Shown one piece after another: positions 1-7,138 of a stretch of DNA of 17,418 nt (positions within the stretch are counted from its first letter, which is position 1; each line of letters begins with the position of its first letter). Source of the DNA: Pseudomonadota bacterium (GTDB lineage Bacteria; Pseudomonadota; Alphaproteobacteria; Rhizobiales; Kaistiaceae); assembly GCA_023433185.1 (NCBI GenBank), contig JAEZEN010000500.1, forward strand, positions 1 to 17,418, written 5' to 3'. Position numbers and translations under genes: made by a program. Below the pieces are notes generated by a model, which saw only the letters and a list, made by a program, of their open reading frames with translations, had not been told where the DNA came from and ran no database searches.

Positions 1-1
1 G

Positions 2-736
2 GTCGCCGTCCGCGCGCCACCCGCGCTTGATGATGCCTCCCGCGAGGAGCGGGTGCGCATGTCCCGGCTCCGCCAGACCATCGCCCGCCGCCTCAAGGAG
101 GCGCAGGACACGGCCGCGATGCTCACCACCTTCAACGAGGTGGACATGACGGCGGTGATGGGGCTCAGGACGCGCTATCGCGACGTCTTCGAGAAGAAGC
201 ACGGCGTGAAGCTCGGCTTCATGGGCTTCTTCGTGAAGGCCTGCGTCGAGGCGCTCAAGGACATTCCGTCGGTGAATGCCGAGATCGACGGCACCGACAT
301 CGTCTACAAGAACTACTATCACATCGGCGTCGCGGTCTCGACCGAGCGCGGTCTGGTCGTGCCGGTGGTCCGCGACGCGGATCACCTCTCGATCGCCGGC
401 ATCGAGAAGGCGATCGGCGAACTTGCGAAGGAGGCCCGCGACGGTACGCTGTCGATTGCGGCGATGCAGGGCGGGACCTTCACCGTCACCAATGGCGGCA
501 TCTACGGCTCGCTGATGTCGACGCCGATCCTCAATGCCCCCCAGTCGGGCATCCTCGGCATGCACAAGATCCAGGAGCGGCCGGTGGTTATCGGCGGCAA
601 GATCGAGGCGCGGCCGATGATGTACCTCGCCCTCAGCTACGATCACCGCATCGTCGACGGCAAGGAGGCGGTGACCTTCCTCGTCCGCGTCAAGGAAGTG
701 CTCGAGGATCCCGAGCGTCTCGTGCTGGACCTCTGA
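2..736 (+). CDS. sucB: 2-oxoglutarate dehydrogenase E2 (dihydrolipoamide succinyltransferase), 3' part
   Basis: This is the C-terminal 244 residues of the E2 core of the 2-oxoglutarate dehydrogenase complex, which transfers the succinyl group from lipoamide to CoA in the TCA cycle. The frame is open from base 2, so the gene begins outside the window; the ATG at 53 is internal. The visible part is essentially the whole catalytic acyltransferase domain, starting at the typical [13 protein letters not shown] segment. The lipoyl and E3-binding domains lie upstream. The catalytic DHRIVDG motif is at 641-661, with the active His and Asp intact, followed by the usual C-terminal helix ending in LVLDL. 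sucB and lpdA commonly sit together in alphaproteobacteria, and lpdA is found at 2838. The last 96 bp are duplicated at 1522-1617, so the present 3' end may have been supplied by an inserted segment. E2 of another acyl complex is possible, but the motif style fits SucB best. Confidence 0.93.
   Translation, partial: VAVRAPPALDDASREERVRMSRLRQTIARRLKEAQDTAAMLTTFNEVDMTAVMGLRTRYRDVFEKKHGVKLGFMGFFVKACVEALKDIPSVNAEIDGTDIVYKNYYHIGVAVSTERGLVVPVVRDADHLSIAGIEKAIGELAKEARDGTLSIAAMQGGTFTVTNGGIYGSLMSTPILNAPQSGILGMHKIQERPVVIGGKIEARPMMYLALSYDHRIVDGKEAVTFLVRVKEVLEDPERLVLDL
641..736 (+). repeat. Left copy of a 96-bp direct repeat (sucB 3' end)
   Basis: These are the last 32 codons of sucB, including the stop. 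They align without gaps to 1522-1617 with 88 of 96 identical bases. The first 30 matching bases (640-669 against 1521-1550) are perfect. All eight differences lie after that, at 670, 688, 698, 709, 712, 718, 721 and 732. Similarity ends abruptly at the stop codon. Six differences are synonymous; two change residues (Val to Leu, and the last residue Leu to Arg). Confidence 0.9.
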
Positions 737-756
737 GCTGGCACAGTCATTGTGCG

Positions 757-1155
757 ATGAGCAATTGGGTGGCCCTCTCCGAGATCGTGCGAAATGGCGC
801 GATTGCGGTCGCCGCCTTCGTCGGGGCCTATCTGGCATGGCGCCAACTGTCGCCCGCAGCATCACAAGCGCGGGCCGCGGGGACGCAGGCCGAGTTGGCT
901 CGTCGCACTCATGTGACCGAATTGTTCAATCGTGCCGTGGGGCAATTGCGCGACCCGAACCTCGAAGTCCGTCTTGGGGCGATCTACGTCCCCCGCGAGG
1001 TCGCGAAGGACTTTCCCGACCTCGCCAATCCGGTCTTTGAACTGCTACAGGCCTATCTGCGTGCGGGTGAAATCGACTATGGTGACAGCGATCCCCCGAT
1101 CGATGTTCAGGAAATCATCGCACTGCTCAAGAGCCGACTGAGGAACACGCAATGA
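757..1155 (+). CDS. Small membrane-anchored protein, N-terminal half of a YjbI-type pentapeptide protein
   Basis: This encodes 132 residues. Residues about 13-28 (GAIAVAAFVGAYLAW) form one membrane helix. A short charged linker follows, then a helical segment reading HVTELFNRAVGQLRDPNLEVRLGAIY. That segment closely resembles the region that precedes the pentapeptide repeats in single-chain YjbI-type proteins, where an RF.RA..QLG....EVRLG.IYAL motif is usual. The C-terminal part (PPIDVQEIIALLKSR) corresponds to the linker before the repeats. The stop overlaps the next ATG in an ATGA, so the two products are probably made by coupled translation. No Shine-Dalgarno sequence is evident before 757; a small hairpin (GCACA/TGTGC, 741-755) sits there instead. 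Codon use looks slightly less GC-biased than in sucB and lpdA, which is compatible with transfer. Function is unknown. Confidence 0.75.
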   Translation: MSNWVALSEIVRNGAIAVAAFVGAYLAWRQLSPAASQARAAGTQAELARRTHVTELFNRAVGQLRDPNLEVRLGAIYVPREVAKDFPDLANPVFELLQAYLRAGEIDYGDSDPPIDVQEIIALLKSRLRNTQ

Positions 1156-1466
1156 ACAGAGGTCAGGACAGCGCGCCGACCCGGACGCTCGATATTCACG
1201 GCGCTTTTGTCCGGCGCACGGATCTTAGCGGGGCATCCCTTCGCGGGGCCAACCTGGCGGGGGCCGATGCCACCGGAGCGATACTGCAGAACGTCGATTT
1301 CGAGGGTGCCAACCTTCGCGGCACCATCTTGCGGGGCGCCGACCTGACGGGTGCGAAGAACCTGAAACTGGACCAGATTTCCGAAGCCGTCATCGACAGC
1401 CAAACAGTGCTCCCGGACTACATCGACAGGGCCAAGTTGCGGGCCCTTGCATCCACGGAGCATTGA
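1152..1466 (+). CDS. Pentapeptide repeat protein
   Basis: This encodes 104 residues. From about residue 16 to 72 the chain is about ten consecutive pentapeptides of the A(D/N)LxG type: [40 protein letters not shown] and DLTGA are all readable. These fold as a right-handed quadrilateral beta helix. The tail, [23 protein letters not shown], is the usual closing segment of YjbI-type proteins. The start codon overlaps the stop of the upstream gene (ATGA), a -1 shift relative to it. Read together, the two give the layout of one ordinary membrane-anchored pentapeptide protein. Either this is a natural two-subunit version or a single gene broken by an indel near 1130-1160. I see no obvious slippery heptamer there. 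The molecular role is unknown; gyrase-mimic activity (Qnr/MfpA) is not supported, because the repeat run is too short. Confidence 0.85.
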   Translation: MNRGQDSAPTRTLDIHGAFVRRTDLSGASLRGANLAGADATGAILQNVDFEGANLRGTILRGADLTGAKNLKLDQISEAVIDSQTVLPDYIDRAKLRALASTEH

Positions 1467-1521
1467 GCTCGGGAAGGTCGGAAACGACTTGTTCAGTCAG
1501 GGTCAATCCATCTTCTCGCCC

Positions 1522-1617
1522 GATCACCGCATCGTCGACGGCAAGGAGGCCGTGACCTTCCTCGTCCGGGTCAAGGAATTGCTCGAGGACCCGGAGCGGC
1601 TGGTGCTGGACCGCTGA
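1522..1617 (+). pseudogene. Duplicated 3' end of sucB (fragment)
   Basis: In the frame beginning GAT at 1522 this reads [11 protein letters not shown], then [20 protein letters not shown] and a TGA at 1615-1617. It is the last 31 residues of an E2 acyltransferase. The match to the intact sucB end is 92% at the DNA level and stops at both ends of this interval; upstream bases (1467-1520) show no sucB homology. It has no start codon or ribosome site and cannot make an enzyme. Because most differences from the left copy are synonymous, the two ends probably diverged while both were under selection, in different genomes, before being joined here. This may be the original end of the resident sucB, displaced by the insertion. 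Confidence 0.85.
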
Positions 1618-1641
1618 TCCACCCCCGGCGCGCCAACGGGC

Positions 1642-2664
1642 TCACCCGCCGGTTGCGAAGTATTTCAGGGCGGCCGACGTCGCCGCCCCCCCGATCACGC
1701 ACGGGATGCCGAGCTGCACCTGCCCGGTCACCGCTGCGACGACACAGCCGAGGGCGATCGCGCCTTCGCCGGCCCGACCCCACCAGGCGACCTTGCGTCG
1801 ATAGGCCGGTCCCTTCTGGCGCAGCTCGTCGATGGCCGCTGCGGCCGCCTCACGAAGCCTGCCCGTCTCCGACGTCTCCGCCGCGAAGATCACCTCGTCG
1901 AGGATCGGTGCGACCTTCGGGTCGGCCGACGCGCGCACCGCCTTCACGTCGCCGAGCAGGACCTGGTCGCGCGACGCATTGAGGGCCAGCGAATATTTCG
2001 CCGCGCTGCCGATCGAGAGGTTGGCGAGATCGTTGCCATCCGTCGACCAGCGGAGGAGCTCGGCGATCCTCGCGAGCGGCTCGGTGCTGCCGGTGGCGAA
2101 ATAGAGCCCCCAGAACGTGTCGAGGAGCGCCGGGCTCGGTTCAAGGCGAAGCTCGTCCGGCGGCTTGCGGAAGGTCATCGCCCTGGCTGCCCGTCGGAGG
2201 AACGGTGGCCTGTCCGGCTCCATCCGGTATTCGTCGAAGCTCGGCAGCTTGCCCTCGAGATAGGCCTCGATCATCGTCGCCCGCGAAGGAAAGTGGTGGC
2301 GTGAGCCCGTCATCACGCTCCGCCAGTCCGGCAGCCCGGAATAGGCGATCGCCTTGATCACGATCCATTGATCGGCGACGGGAACGGACGCCATGCTGGC
2401 GACGAGTTCCTCGGCCCGCCCCGGGTTCGCATTGAGGACGCCGGCCACGAAGCCGAGATAGAGACCGGCCGCCTCGGGCTCCTGGAAAGCGCCGGCCGCG
2501 GCCAGTTCCTTCACCAGTCCCGGCACGCCAGCCGGCTGCGGCCGGTCCCGATACGCCTTGATCAGGGCGACCGCGTTGCCGGCAGGCGTGGACCCGTCGA
2601 CGGCTGCGGTCGCAGGCATGGTGGCAAGGAACGCGAGGAAAATGACGAGTGCGATGGCGCGCAT
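1642..2664 (-). CDS. Secreted protein of unknown function
   Basis: This encodes 340 residues. The start at 2664 gives a clear Sec signal peptide (MRAIALVIFLAFLATMPATA, cleavage near residue 20-21), with a GGAG about 10 bases upstream of the ATG. The mature chain is mostly predicted helix, rich in Ala, Leu, Arg and Glu, with repeated short helical stretches that suggest an alpha-solenoid. A hydrophobic, Gly/Ala-rich stretch with two Cys near residues 298-335 could anchor the C-terminus in a membrane or pack as a buried hairpin. I do not recognise a named family. The gene is convergent with the sucB remnant on its left and divergent from lpdA on its right, so its position between two TCA-cycle genes does not imply a shared operon. 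Likely location is the periplasm or the membrane surface. Confidence 0.8.
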   Translation of the reverse strand: MRAIALVIFLAFLATMPATAAVDGSTPAGNAVALIKAYRDRPQPAGVPGLVKELAAAGAFQEPEAAGLYLGFVAGVLNANPGRAEELVASMASVPVADQWIVIKAIAYSGLPDWRSVMTGSRHHFPSRATMIEAYLEGKLPSFDEYRMEPDRPPFLRRAARAMTFRKPPDELRLEPSPALLDTFWGLYFATGSTEPLARIAELLRWSTDGNDLANLSIGSAAKYSLALNASRDQVLLGDVKAVRASADPKVAPILDEVIFAAETSETGRLREAAAAAIDELRQKGPAYRRKVAWWGRAGEGAIALGCVVAAVTGQVQLGIPCVIGGAATSAALKYFATGG

Positions 2665-2776
2665 TGCAGGCGAACTCCGGAGCCCCCCGGCCCCGATTGC
2701 TCGCCCTTGTCGTCAAGCTGTCAGCCGTTTGCGGCTGTGTTGCGGCACGGACAGTCGCGATATGCATCACAAGGCG

Positions 2777-2805
2777 CTGACAGCCGGGACCGGAGCCGCT
2801 ATCTC
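2777..2805 (+). promoter_or_regulatory. Possible promoter of lpdA
   Basis: CTGACA at 2777-2782 matches five of six bases of a -35 box. Seventeen bases later TATCTC (2800-2805) matches a -10 box only weakly (three of six). The position, about 30 bases before the lpdA start, is sensible, and the minus-strand neighbour diverges here, so a promoter is expected in 2665-2837. The call is weak. Confidence 0.25.
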
Positions 2806-2837
2806 TGCCGGCAGCGCCAATCAACGGGAGTGCCGTC

Positions 2838-4238
2838 TTGACCTACGATCTCGCCGTCATCGGAAGCGGACCCGGCGGCTATGTCTGCGCCATCCGCGCG
2901 GCACAACTCGGGCTTAGCGTCGCCGTCGTCGAGAAGGATCCGACCTACGGCGGCACCTGCCTCAATGTCGGCTGCATTCCCTCGAAGGCGCTCCTCCATA
3001 CCTCCGAGATGTTCGAGAAGGCCGGGCACGACTTCCCCGCCTTCGGCATCGAAGTCGGCACGCCGAAGCTCGACCTCCCGGCGATGCTGGCCCACAAGGA
3101 CGCGGTGGTCGAATCCAACACCAGCGGCGTGGCCTATCTTTTCAAGAAGAACAAGATCGACGGCATCCGCGGCACCGGCTCGATCGCCGGCCCCGGCAAG
3201 GTGCGGGTGACCGACACCGTCGGCGGCACGAGCGACGTCGAGGCGAAGGCCATCGTCATCGCCACCGGCTCGGAATGGACGCCGCTGCCGGGCGTGACGG
3301 TGGACGAGAAGCGGATCGTGTCCTCGACCGGGGCACTGGCGCTGCCGGCCGTGCCGAAGCGGCTGGTGGTGATCGGCGCGGGAGTCATCGGGCTCGAACT
3401 CGGCTCGGTCTGGCGCCGTCTCGGCGCGTCGGTGACGGTGGTCGAGTATCTCGATCGCATCCTGCCCGGCATGGACGGCGAACTCGCCAAGCAGGGCCAG
3501 CGCATCCTCGCCAAGCAGGGGATCACGTTCCGCCTGTCGAGCAAGGTGGCCGGCGTCGATGATTCCGGCGATGTCCTAAAGGTCTCGGTCGAACCGGCGG
3601 CGGGCGGCGCTGCCGAAACGGTCGAGGCAGATATCGTGCTCGTCGCCATCGGCCGCCGGCCGTTCACGGCCGGGCTTGGCCTTGAGGAGGCCGGCATCGC
3701 GCTCGACGAGCGTCGCCGCATCGTCGTCGACGAGCACTTCCGCACCAATGTCGAGAACGTTTATGCCCTCGGCGACGTGGTCCGCGGCCCGATGCTCGCC
3801 CACAAGGCCGAGGACGAGGGTGTCGCGGTCGCTGAGATCATCGCGGGCCAGGCCGGGCACGTGAACTACGGGGTCATCCCCGCCGTGGTCTACACGCATC
3901 CCGAGATCGCCTCGGTCGGCAGGACCGAGGAGGAGTTGAAGGCGGCCGGCGTTGCGTATCGCGCCGGCAAGTTTCCGTTCTCCGCCAATGGTCGCGCCCG
4001 GGCGATGCTGGAGAAGGACGGCTTCGTCAAGGTTCTCGCCGACGCCGCGACCGATCGCGTTCTGGGCGTGCACATCATGGGCCCCTATGCGGGCGAGCTG
4101 ATCGGCGAGGCCTGCGTGCTGATGGAGTTCGCCGGCGCCGCCGAGGATCTCGGCCGCATCTGCCACGCCCATCCGACGCTGTCCGAAGCGGTCAAGGAGG
4201 CGGCCCTCGCCGCCTGGTTCAAGCCCATCCACCTCTGA
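2838..4238 (+). CDS. lpdA: Dihydrolipoyl dehydrogenase (E3)
   Basis: This is the FAD-dependent E3 of 2-oxo acid dehydrogenase complexes; it reoxidises dihydrolipoamide and passes electrons to NAD+. It has 466 residues, full length for the family. The FAD-binding GSGPGG is at 9-14. The redox-active disulfide is in GGTCLNVGCIPSK (Cys41, Cys46). An NAD-binding GAGVIGLELGS lies mid-chain and a second FAD contact in NVYALGDVV. The C-terminal dimerisation domain ends with the catalytic His445/Glu450 pair in HPTLSE. The start is a TTG at 2838, supported by GGGAG at 2826-2830 and by the match of TYDLAVIGSG to the usual E3 N-terminus. It probably serves the SucB complex encoded upstream, although the interrupting minus-strand gene means it needs its own promoter. 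All catalytic residues are present. Confidence 0.97.
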   Translation: MTYDLAVIGSGPGGYVCAIRAAQLGLSVAVVEKDPTYGGTCLNVGCIPSKALLHTSEMFEKAGHDFPAFGIEVGTPKLDLPAMLAHKDAVVESNTSGVAYLFKKNKIDGIRGTGSIAGPGKVRVTDTVGGTSDVEAKAIVIATGSEWTPLPGVTVDEKRIVSSTGALALPAVPKRLVVIGAGVIGLELGSVWRRLGASVTVVEYLDRILPGMDGELAKQGQRILAKQGITFRLSSKVAGVDDSGDVLKVSVEPAAGGAAETVEADIVLVAIGRRPFTAGLGLEEAGIALDERRRIVVDEHFRTNVENVYALGDVVRGPMLAHKAEDEGVAVAEIIAGQAGHVNYGVIPAVVYTHPEIASVGRTEEELKAAGVAYRAGKFPFSANGRARAMLEKDGFVKVLADAATDRVLGVHIMGPYAGELIGEACVLMEFAGAAEDLGRICHAHPTLSEAVKEAALAAWFKPIHL

Positions 4239-4342
4239 GGGTCCGGGCTCCCGAACGCCGTCATCGGGGCGTATGCTCCGCATGACGCGCGATCACGGCG
4301 TCGGCAAACGGCGTTCGCTCGCGCGCTGCGGAGGGAGCTGCC

Positions 4343-4801
4343 ATGGCCAAGCGCAAGACGAAATCCGCCAAGATATCCCGGCGCGCGTCGCAGCCGGTCC
4401 GGTTCACCGAGGCTGCACTGCTGCGGGTGGCGATGAAACCGCCATTCGGGAACGACGAAGGCAACTATGCGGAACCGGACGTGGTGATCGCCGGCGGCCG
4501 TGTGCCCACCGATGCGCCACGAGCGCTTCCGTGCGGAAAGCAGCTCGTGATCTATTCGTCCTGGGCGGATTTCGTCGCCCCGGACTGCAAGGGCTTCGGC
4601 GGCCCCGATGACGGCGACAACGATGTCGCAAGAATCGCGCTCGCCAACGCGATGGCGCTCGCCAAGCGCATCAAGTGCGACGGCGACTGCACCAAGCGGG
4701 CCTTCGAGATATGGAGGGGCTGGGACTGCGGCCCGGAACAGAAGAAGTTCCTGGCGATCGCTGCGGTCGAGGTCATGATCCTCTGTCGCGACGAGTTCTG
4801 A
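4343..4801 (+). CDS. Hypothetical cytoplasmic protein with six cysteines
   Basis: This encodes 152 residues. The start at 4343 is preceded by GAGGGAG at 4331-4337. The N-terminus is Lys/Arg/Ser-rich (MAKRKTKSAKISRR) and has no signal peptide. Six Cys occur at 64, 82, 112, 116, 129 and 148, with CDGDC as the only close pair; a metal site or structural disulfides are possible but not shown. The central part is Gly/Asp-rich (GFGGPDDGDND), followed by a helical region containing several Ala and Lys and a Trp-rich segment around WRGWDCG. I recognise no family. It starts 104 bases after lpdA on the same strand. A strong hairpin ends the unit at 4834-4860, so it could be cotranscribed with lpdA. Confidence 0.75.
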   Translation: MAKRKTKSAKISRRASQPVRFTEAALLRVAMKPPFGNDEGNYAEPDVVIAGGRVPTDAPRALPCGKQLVIYSSWADFVAPDCKGFGGPDDGDNDVARIALANAMALAKRIKCDGDCTKRAFEIWRGWDCGPEQKKFLAIAAVEVMILCRDEF

Positions 4802-4833
4802 CGGCGGCGCGAATTGAGCGAGCGATCAAGGCA

Positions 4834-4860
4834 GAAGCGCCGGCTTTCGGCCGGCGCTTC
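4834..4860. terminator. Bidirectional hairpin terminator
   Basis: A perfect 11-bp inverted repeat, GAAGCGCCGGC / GCCGGCGCTTC, encloses the loop TTTCG. It lies between the convergent genes ending at 4801 (plus) and 4885 (minus), the right place to stop transcription from both sides. There is no long T run, as is common in GC-rich genomes. Confidence 0.75.
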
Positions 4861-4884
4861 CACGGATCGCGGTCCGGCAGGTCC

Positions 4885-5136
4885 CTAGTCGGCGATGGTC
4901 GCTTCGACGGATTCTTCCCGCGGGGCGACCGGCACCAGTGCCGCGCGTGCATCCGCCAGGAGAACCGGATCGACCGTCGTGGCCGGCGCCACGACGACCT
5001 CTTCCTGCGTGGCCGGCGGGGGGGCCGCGGCGGTCACGTTGTTCTTCTGGAACGGACAGGCACTTGCAGCGACGCTCGCCCCGGCGAGGATGCCGAACGC
5101 GGCGAACGTGGTCTGGGAGGTCGTCATGAATTTCAT
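4885..5136 (-). CDS. Small exported lipoprotein-like protein
   Basis: This encodes 83 residues, started at 5136 by an ATG with AAAGGAC a few bases upstream. The N-terminus looks like a signal peptide: MKFMTTSQTTF, then AAFGILAGASVAASA, then Cys27. The only Cys follows ASA. That is a weak lipobox with Ala rather than Leu at -3, so both lipoprotein processing and ordinary signal peptidase I cleavage are possible. The mature part is Ala/Pro/Val-rich and low in complexity (AAAPPPATQEEVVVAP), ending in a short acidic helix. I do not recognise a family. It is transcribed away from the anion permease at 5321 and ends at the hairpin at 4834-4860. Confidence 0.65.
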   Translation of the reverse strand: MKFMTTSQTTFAAFGILAGASVAASACPFQKNNVTAAAPPPATQEEVVVAPATTVDPVLLADARAALVPVAPREESVEATIAD

Positions 5137-5320
5137 GGTGACGTCCTTTTCGACCGTGTTGCGGCGGGCGGAGGTCCCTCCCGCCTGTCCACGAGGGTAG
5201 ACCGGCCCCCGTGGCTGGCAACCCGCGCACGTTCACAAAGCCGCGAGCGACAGGGGCGCCCGGCCAAGATGTCGCAGGCTCCGGGCCGGCTTTCGCGGGC
5301 CGCGCGCTGTTCCGGACGCT

Positions 5321-6553
5321 GTGGCAGCGCTAAGCCACCGTAGCGTGATCCAGGCCATCCTCATCTTCGCAGCGACCTATCTGGTGATGGCCGTGGGCAA
5401 GCTCCCCGGCTACCGGCTCGACCGTGCCGGCGCGGCGCTGCTCGGCGCGGCGCTCATGGTCGGCACCGGCGTGCTCACCGTCGAGGAGGCCTATGCCGCC
5501 GTCGACATGGAGACGATCACGCTCCTCCTCGGCATGATGATCGTCGCCGCCAACCTGCGGCTTTCCGGCTTCTTCCGCTTGGTCGAGGCCTTCGTCATGG
5601 TGCGTGCCCGCCATCCGCTCGTCCTCCTGTCGGCCATCGTGCTCGTGGCCGGCTTCTTCTCGGCGTTTCTCGTCAACGACACGATCTGTCTGGTGATGAC
5701 GCCGATCGTGCTCGATCTGGTGCGGCGGCTGGGGCGCAATCCGGTACCCTACCTGATCGCCGTGGCGCTCGCCGCGAATGCCGGCAGCGTCGCGACCATC
5801 ACCGGCAACCCGCAGAACATGATCATCGGCTCGTTCGCCGGCATCTCTTATGCCGAGTTCGCCCGGGCCCTGACGCCGGTGGCGCTCGCCGCCCTCGTCA
5901 TCACGACCGCGCTCGTCGCGGCGATGCATCCGAAGGAGTTCCTGACGCGCGAGCGGCTGGCGGTGCCGAAGCTTCGTCCGAGCCGCCCCAACCGGCCGCT
6001 CGCCGCCAAGTCGCTCCTCGTCCTCGCCGCCATGGTCGGCTTCTTCCTCGCCGGCTTCCCGGTGGCCGAAGTCGCGATCATCGGCGGCGCCTTCCTGCTC
6101 TTCACGCGCCGGGTGAAGGCCGAGAAGGTCTACTTCGATATCGACTGGCCGCTGCTCGTCATGTTCGCCGGGCTCTTCATCGTCGTCGCCGGCTTCGACA
6201 AGGCGGTGATCGGGCCCGAGGCGCATGCCTTCGTCGCCCGGCTCGACCTCGGCGACATCCCGATGCTCACCGGCGTCACCGTGGTGCTTTCCAATCTCGT
6301 CAGCAATGTCCCGGCCGTGCTCGTGCTGCAGCCCTTCCTCGCGACGCTTGCCGATCCGGAACGGGCATGGCTGGTCGTCGCCATGGCGGCGACGCTGGCC
6401 GGCAACCTGACGCTGGTCGCTTCGGTCGCCAACCTGATCGTCGCCCAGAAGGCGCGCTCCGGCGGCGTCACGATCTCGTTCCGGGCGCATTTCCGGATCG
6501 GCGTGCCGGTCACCGTCCTGTCGCTGCTCTTCGGAATGTGGTGGCTTGCCTGA
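5321..6553 (+). CDS. SLC13/ArsB-type anion permease
   Basis: This is an inner-membrane transporter of 410 residues with about ten to eleven hydrophobic helices. The two halves carry the paired signatures of the ion transporter superfamily. The first half has FLVNDTICLVMTP at about 116-128 and ITGNPQNMIIGS at 160-171; the second half has LSNLVSNVPAVL at 323-334. These resemble the substrate and cation sites of SLC13, ArsB and NhaD proteins. The substrate cannot be fixed from sequence: sulfate, dicarboxylates or oxyanions are all possible. The start taken is the GTG at 5321, with GGA a few bases upstream. A second in-frame GTG at 5345 would remove only eight residues and leave the first helix intact. 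The gene stands alone between a divergent and a convergent neighbour. There is no arsenic-resistance gene nearby, so an arsenite role is not supported. Confidence 0.88.
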   Translation: MAALSHRSVIQAILIFAATYLVMAVGKLPGYRLDRAGAALLGAALMVGTGVLTVEEAYAAVDMETITLLLGMMIVAANLRLSGFFRLVEAFVMVRARHPLVLLSAIVLVAGFFSAFLVNDTICLVMTPIVLDLVRRLGRNPVPYLIAVALAANAGSVATITGNPQNMIIGSFAGISYAEFARALTPVALAALVITTALVAAMHPKEFLTRERLAVPKLRPSRPNRPLAAKSLLVLAAMVGFFLAGFPVAEVAIIGGAFLLFTRRVKAEKVYFDIDWPLLVMFAGLFIVVAGFDKAVIGPEAHAFVARLDLGDIPMLTGVTVVLSNLVSNVPAVLVLQPFLATLADPERAWLVVAMAATLAGNLTLVASVANLIVAQKARSGGVTISFRAHFRIGVPVTVLSLLFGMWWLA

Positions 6554-6555
6554 AG

Positions 6556-6570
6556 GGCGGCGGGGCCGCC
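6556..6570. terminator. Short GC hairpin between convergent genes
   Basis: GGCGGC and GCCGCC pair around a GGG loop in the 16-base gap between the permease stop (6553) and the stop of the minus-strand gene (6570-6572). The position suits a shared terminator. The stem is only six pairs, without a T run. Confidence 0.4.
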
Positions 6571-7070
6571 TAGTCCGGTGCGGTCAGCGTGAAGGTCCGC
6601 CCGGCGAGCTGCCGGCCTTCCGACCAGATCTCGAAGCGCCACGCCCCGGGCACCAGCTCCCAGGGCTGCTCCAGGTTGTAGCCGAGATAGTCCGGCACGC
6701 CGATGGTCTTCTCCCGCGTGAAGCGCGCGGTCCGGATCGGCTCGGCCGCATCGGGGTCGGCGAGGCCCGGCTCGGGATAGGTGATGACGAAGTCGAGCGC
6801 CACCGGCGCCCCTTCGGGGGTGCCGACGGCGACGTAGCGGAATCCGAGCTCGGCACCGGGGACGGCGGGCAGGGTCGTTCCCTCGGTGACGAGGGTCGCC
6901 GTAGTGACCGCGACCGTCTGGCCCCCCGGGGCCGCGGGGTCGGCCGTGACCGCGCCGACCTCGACGACGTAGGTGCCCGCGTCAAGCACGTCGACACGCT
7001 CGACGCGGGGTTCGGCCAGGGCCGGTAGCGATGTTGCCATCATGGTCGCCGCGATCAGTGCCAGGCGCAT
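6570..7070 (-). CDS. Secreted DUF3859-like protein
   Basis: This encodes 166 residues. The start at 7070 is fixed by GGGGAGG about 8 bases upstream and by an immediate signal peptide (MRLALIAATMMATSLPALA, cleavage near residue 19). The same frame stays open far upstream, but that part lies over the aldo/keto reductase gene and reads as low-complexity Arg/Ala/Pro sequence. The mature protein looks like a small beta-sandwich: VEVGAVTADPAAPGGQTV near the start, then AELGFRYVAVGTPEGAPVALDFVITYPEPGL, and at the end a LVPGAWRFEIWSEGRQLAGRTF segment. This pattern matches my recollection of the DUF3859 family of exported proteobacterial proteins; no function is known to me. It is 68 bases downstream of the aldo/keto reductase on the same strand and may be cotranscribed with it. 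Confidence 0.82.
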   Translation of the reverse strand: MRLALIAATMMATSLPALAEPRVERVDVLDAGTYVVEVGAVTADPAAPGGQTVAVTTATLVTEGTTLPAVPGAELGFRYVAVGTPEGAPVALDFVITYPEPGLADPDAAEPIRTARFTREKTIGVPDYLGYNLEQPWELVPGAWRFEIWSEGRQLAGRTFTLTAPD

Positions 7071-7138
7071 TGGAAACCTCCCCTCGTCCGCCATCACCAT
7101 AGGGATCCTGGCCTCGCTGCCAACCAGCCCCGGCGGGC

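Larger units (their letters stand above)
641..1521 (+). mobile_element. Candidate 881-bp integrated segment between two sucB 3' ends
   Basis: The two copies of the sucB 3' end are offset by 881 bp, and between them sit only the cap protein/pentapeptide gene pair and about 50 bp of non-coding DNA. This layout matches elements that integrate within the 3' end of a housekeeping gene and bring a replacement end, such as e14 at icd of E. coli. No integrase or transposase is present, so this would be a decayed remnant or a passenger mobilised in trans. A plain tandem duplication followed by divergence, or recombination with DNA from a relative, would give a similar picture. Confidence 0.4.

Noticed and set aside
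739..755. Sigma-54-like promoter (TGGCAC, then TTGTG) just before the cap-protein gene
   Set aside because: The -12 element lacks the required GC at the right spacing, and the transcript would begin at or after the start codon at 757. The match is more simply part of the small GCACA/TGTGC hairpin.
1152..1466. Qnr/MfpA-like gyrase-protecting pentapeptide protein
   Set aside because: Only about ten pentapeptides are present, too few for the gyrase-mimic helix, and the upstream membrane-anchored cap points to the YjbI type.
5330..6490. 386-codon open minus-strand frame opposite the anion permease
   Set aside because: It is rich in Asp, Glu, His, Arg and Gly without any domain, the expected antisense shadow of a GC-rich membrane-protein gene. 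The plus strand carries the clear SLC13/ArsB motifs.
5321..6553. Arsenite efflux pump ArsB
   Set aside because: The fold is shared, but no arsR, arsC or other arsenic gene lies nearby, and the GNPQN-type motif occurs across the whole superfamily. The specificity is left open.
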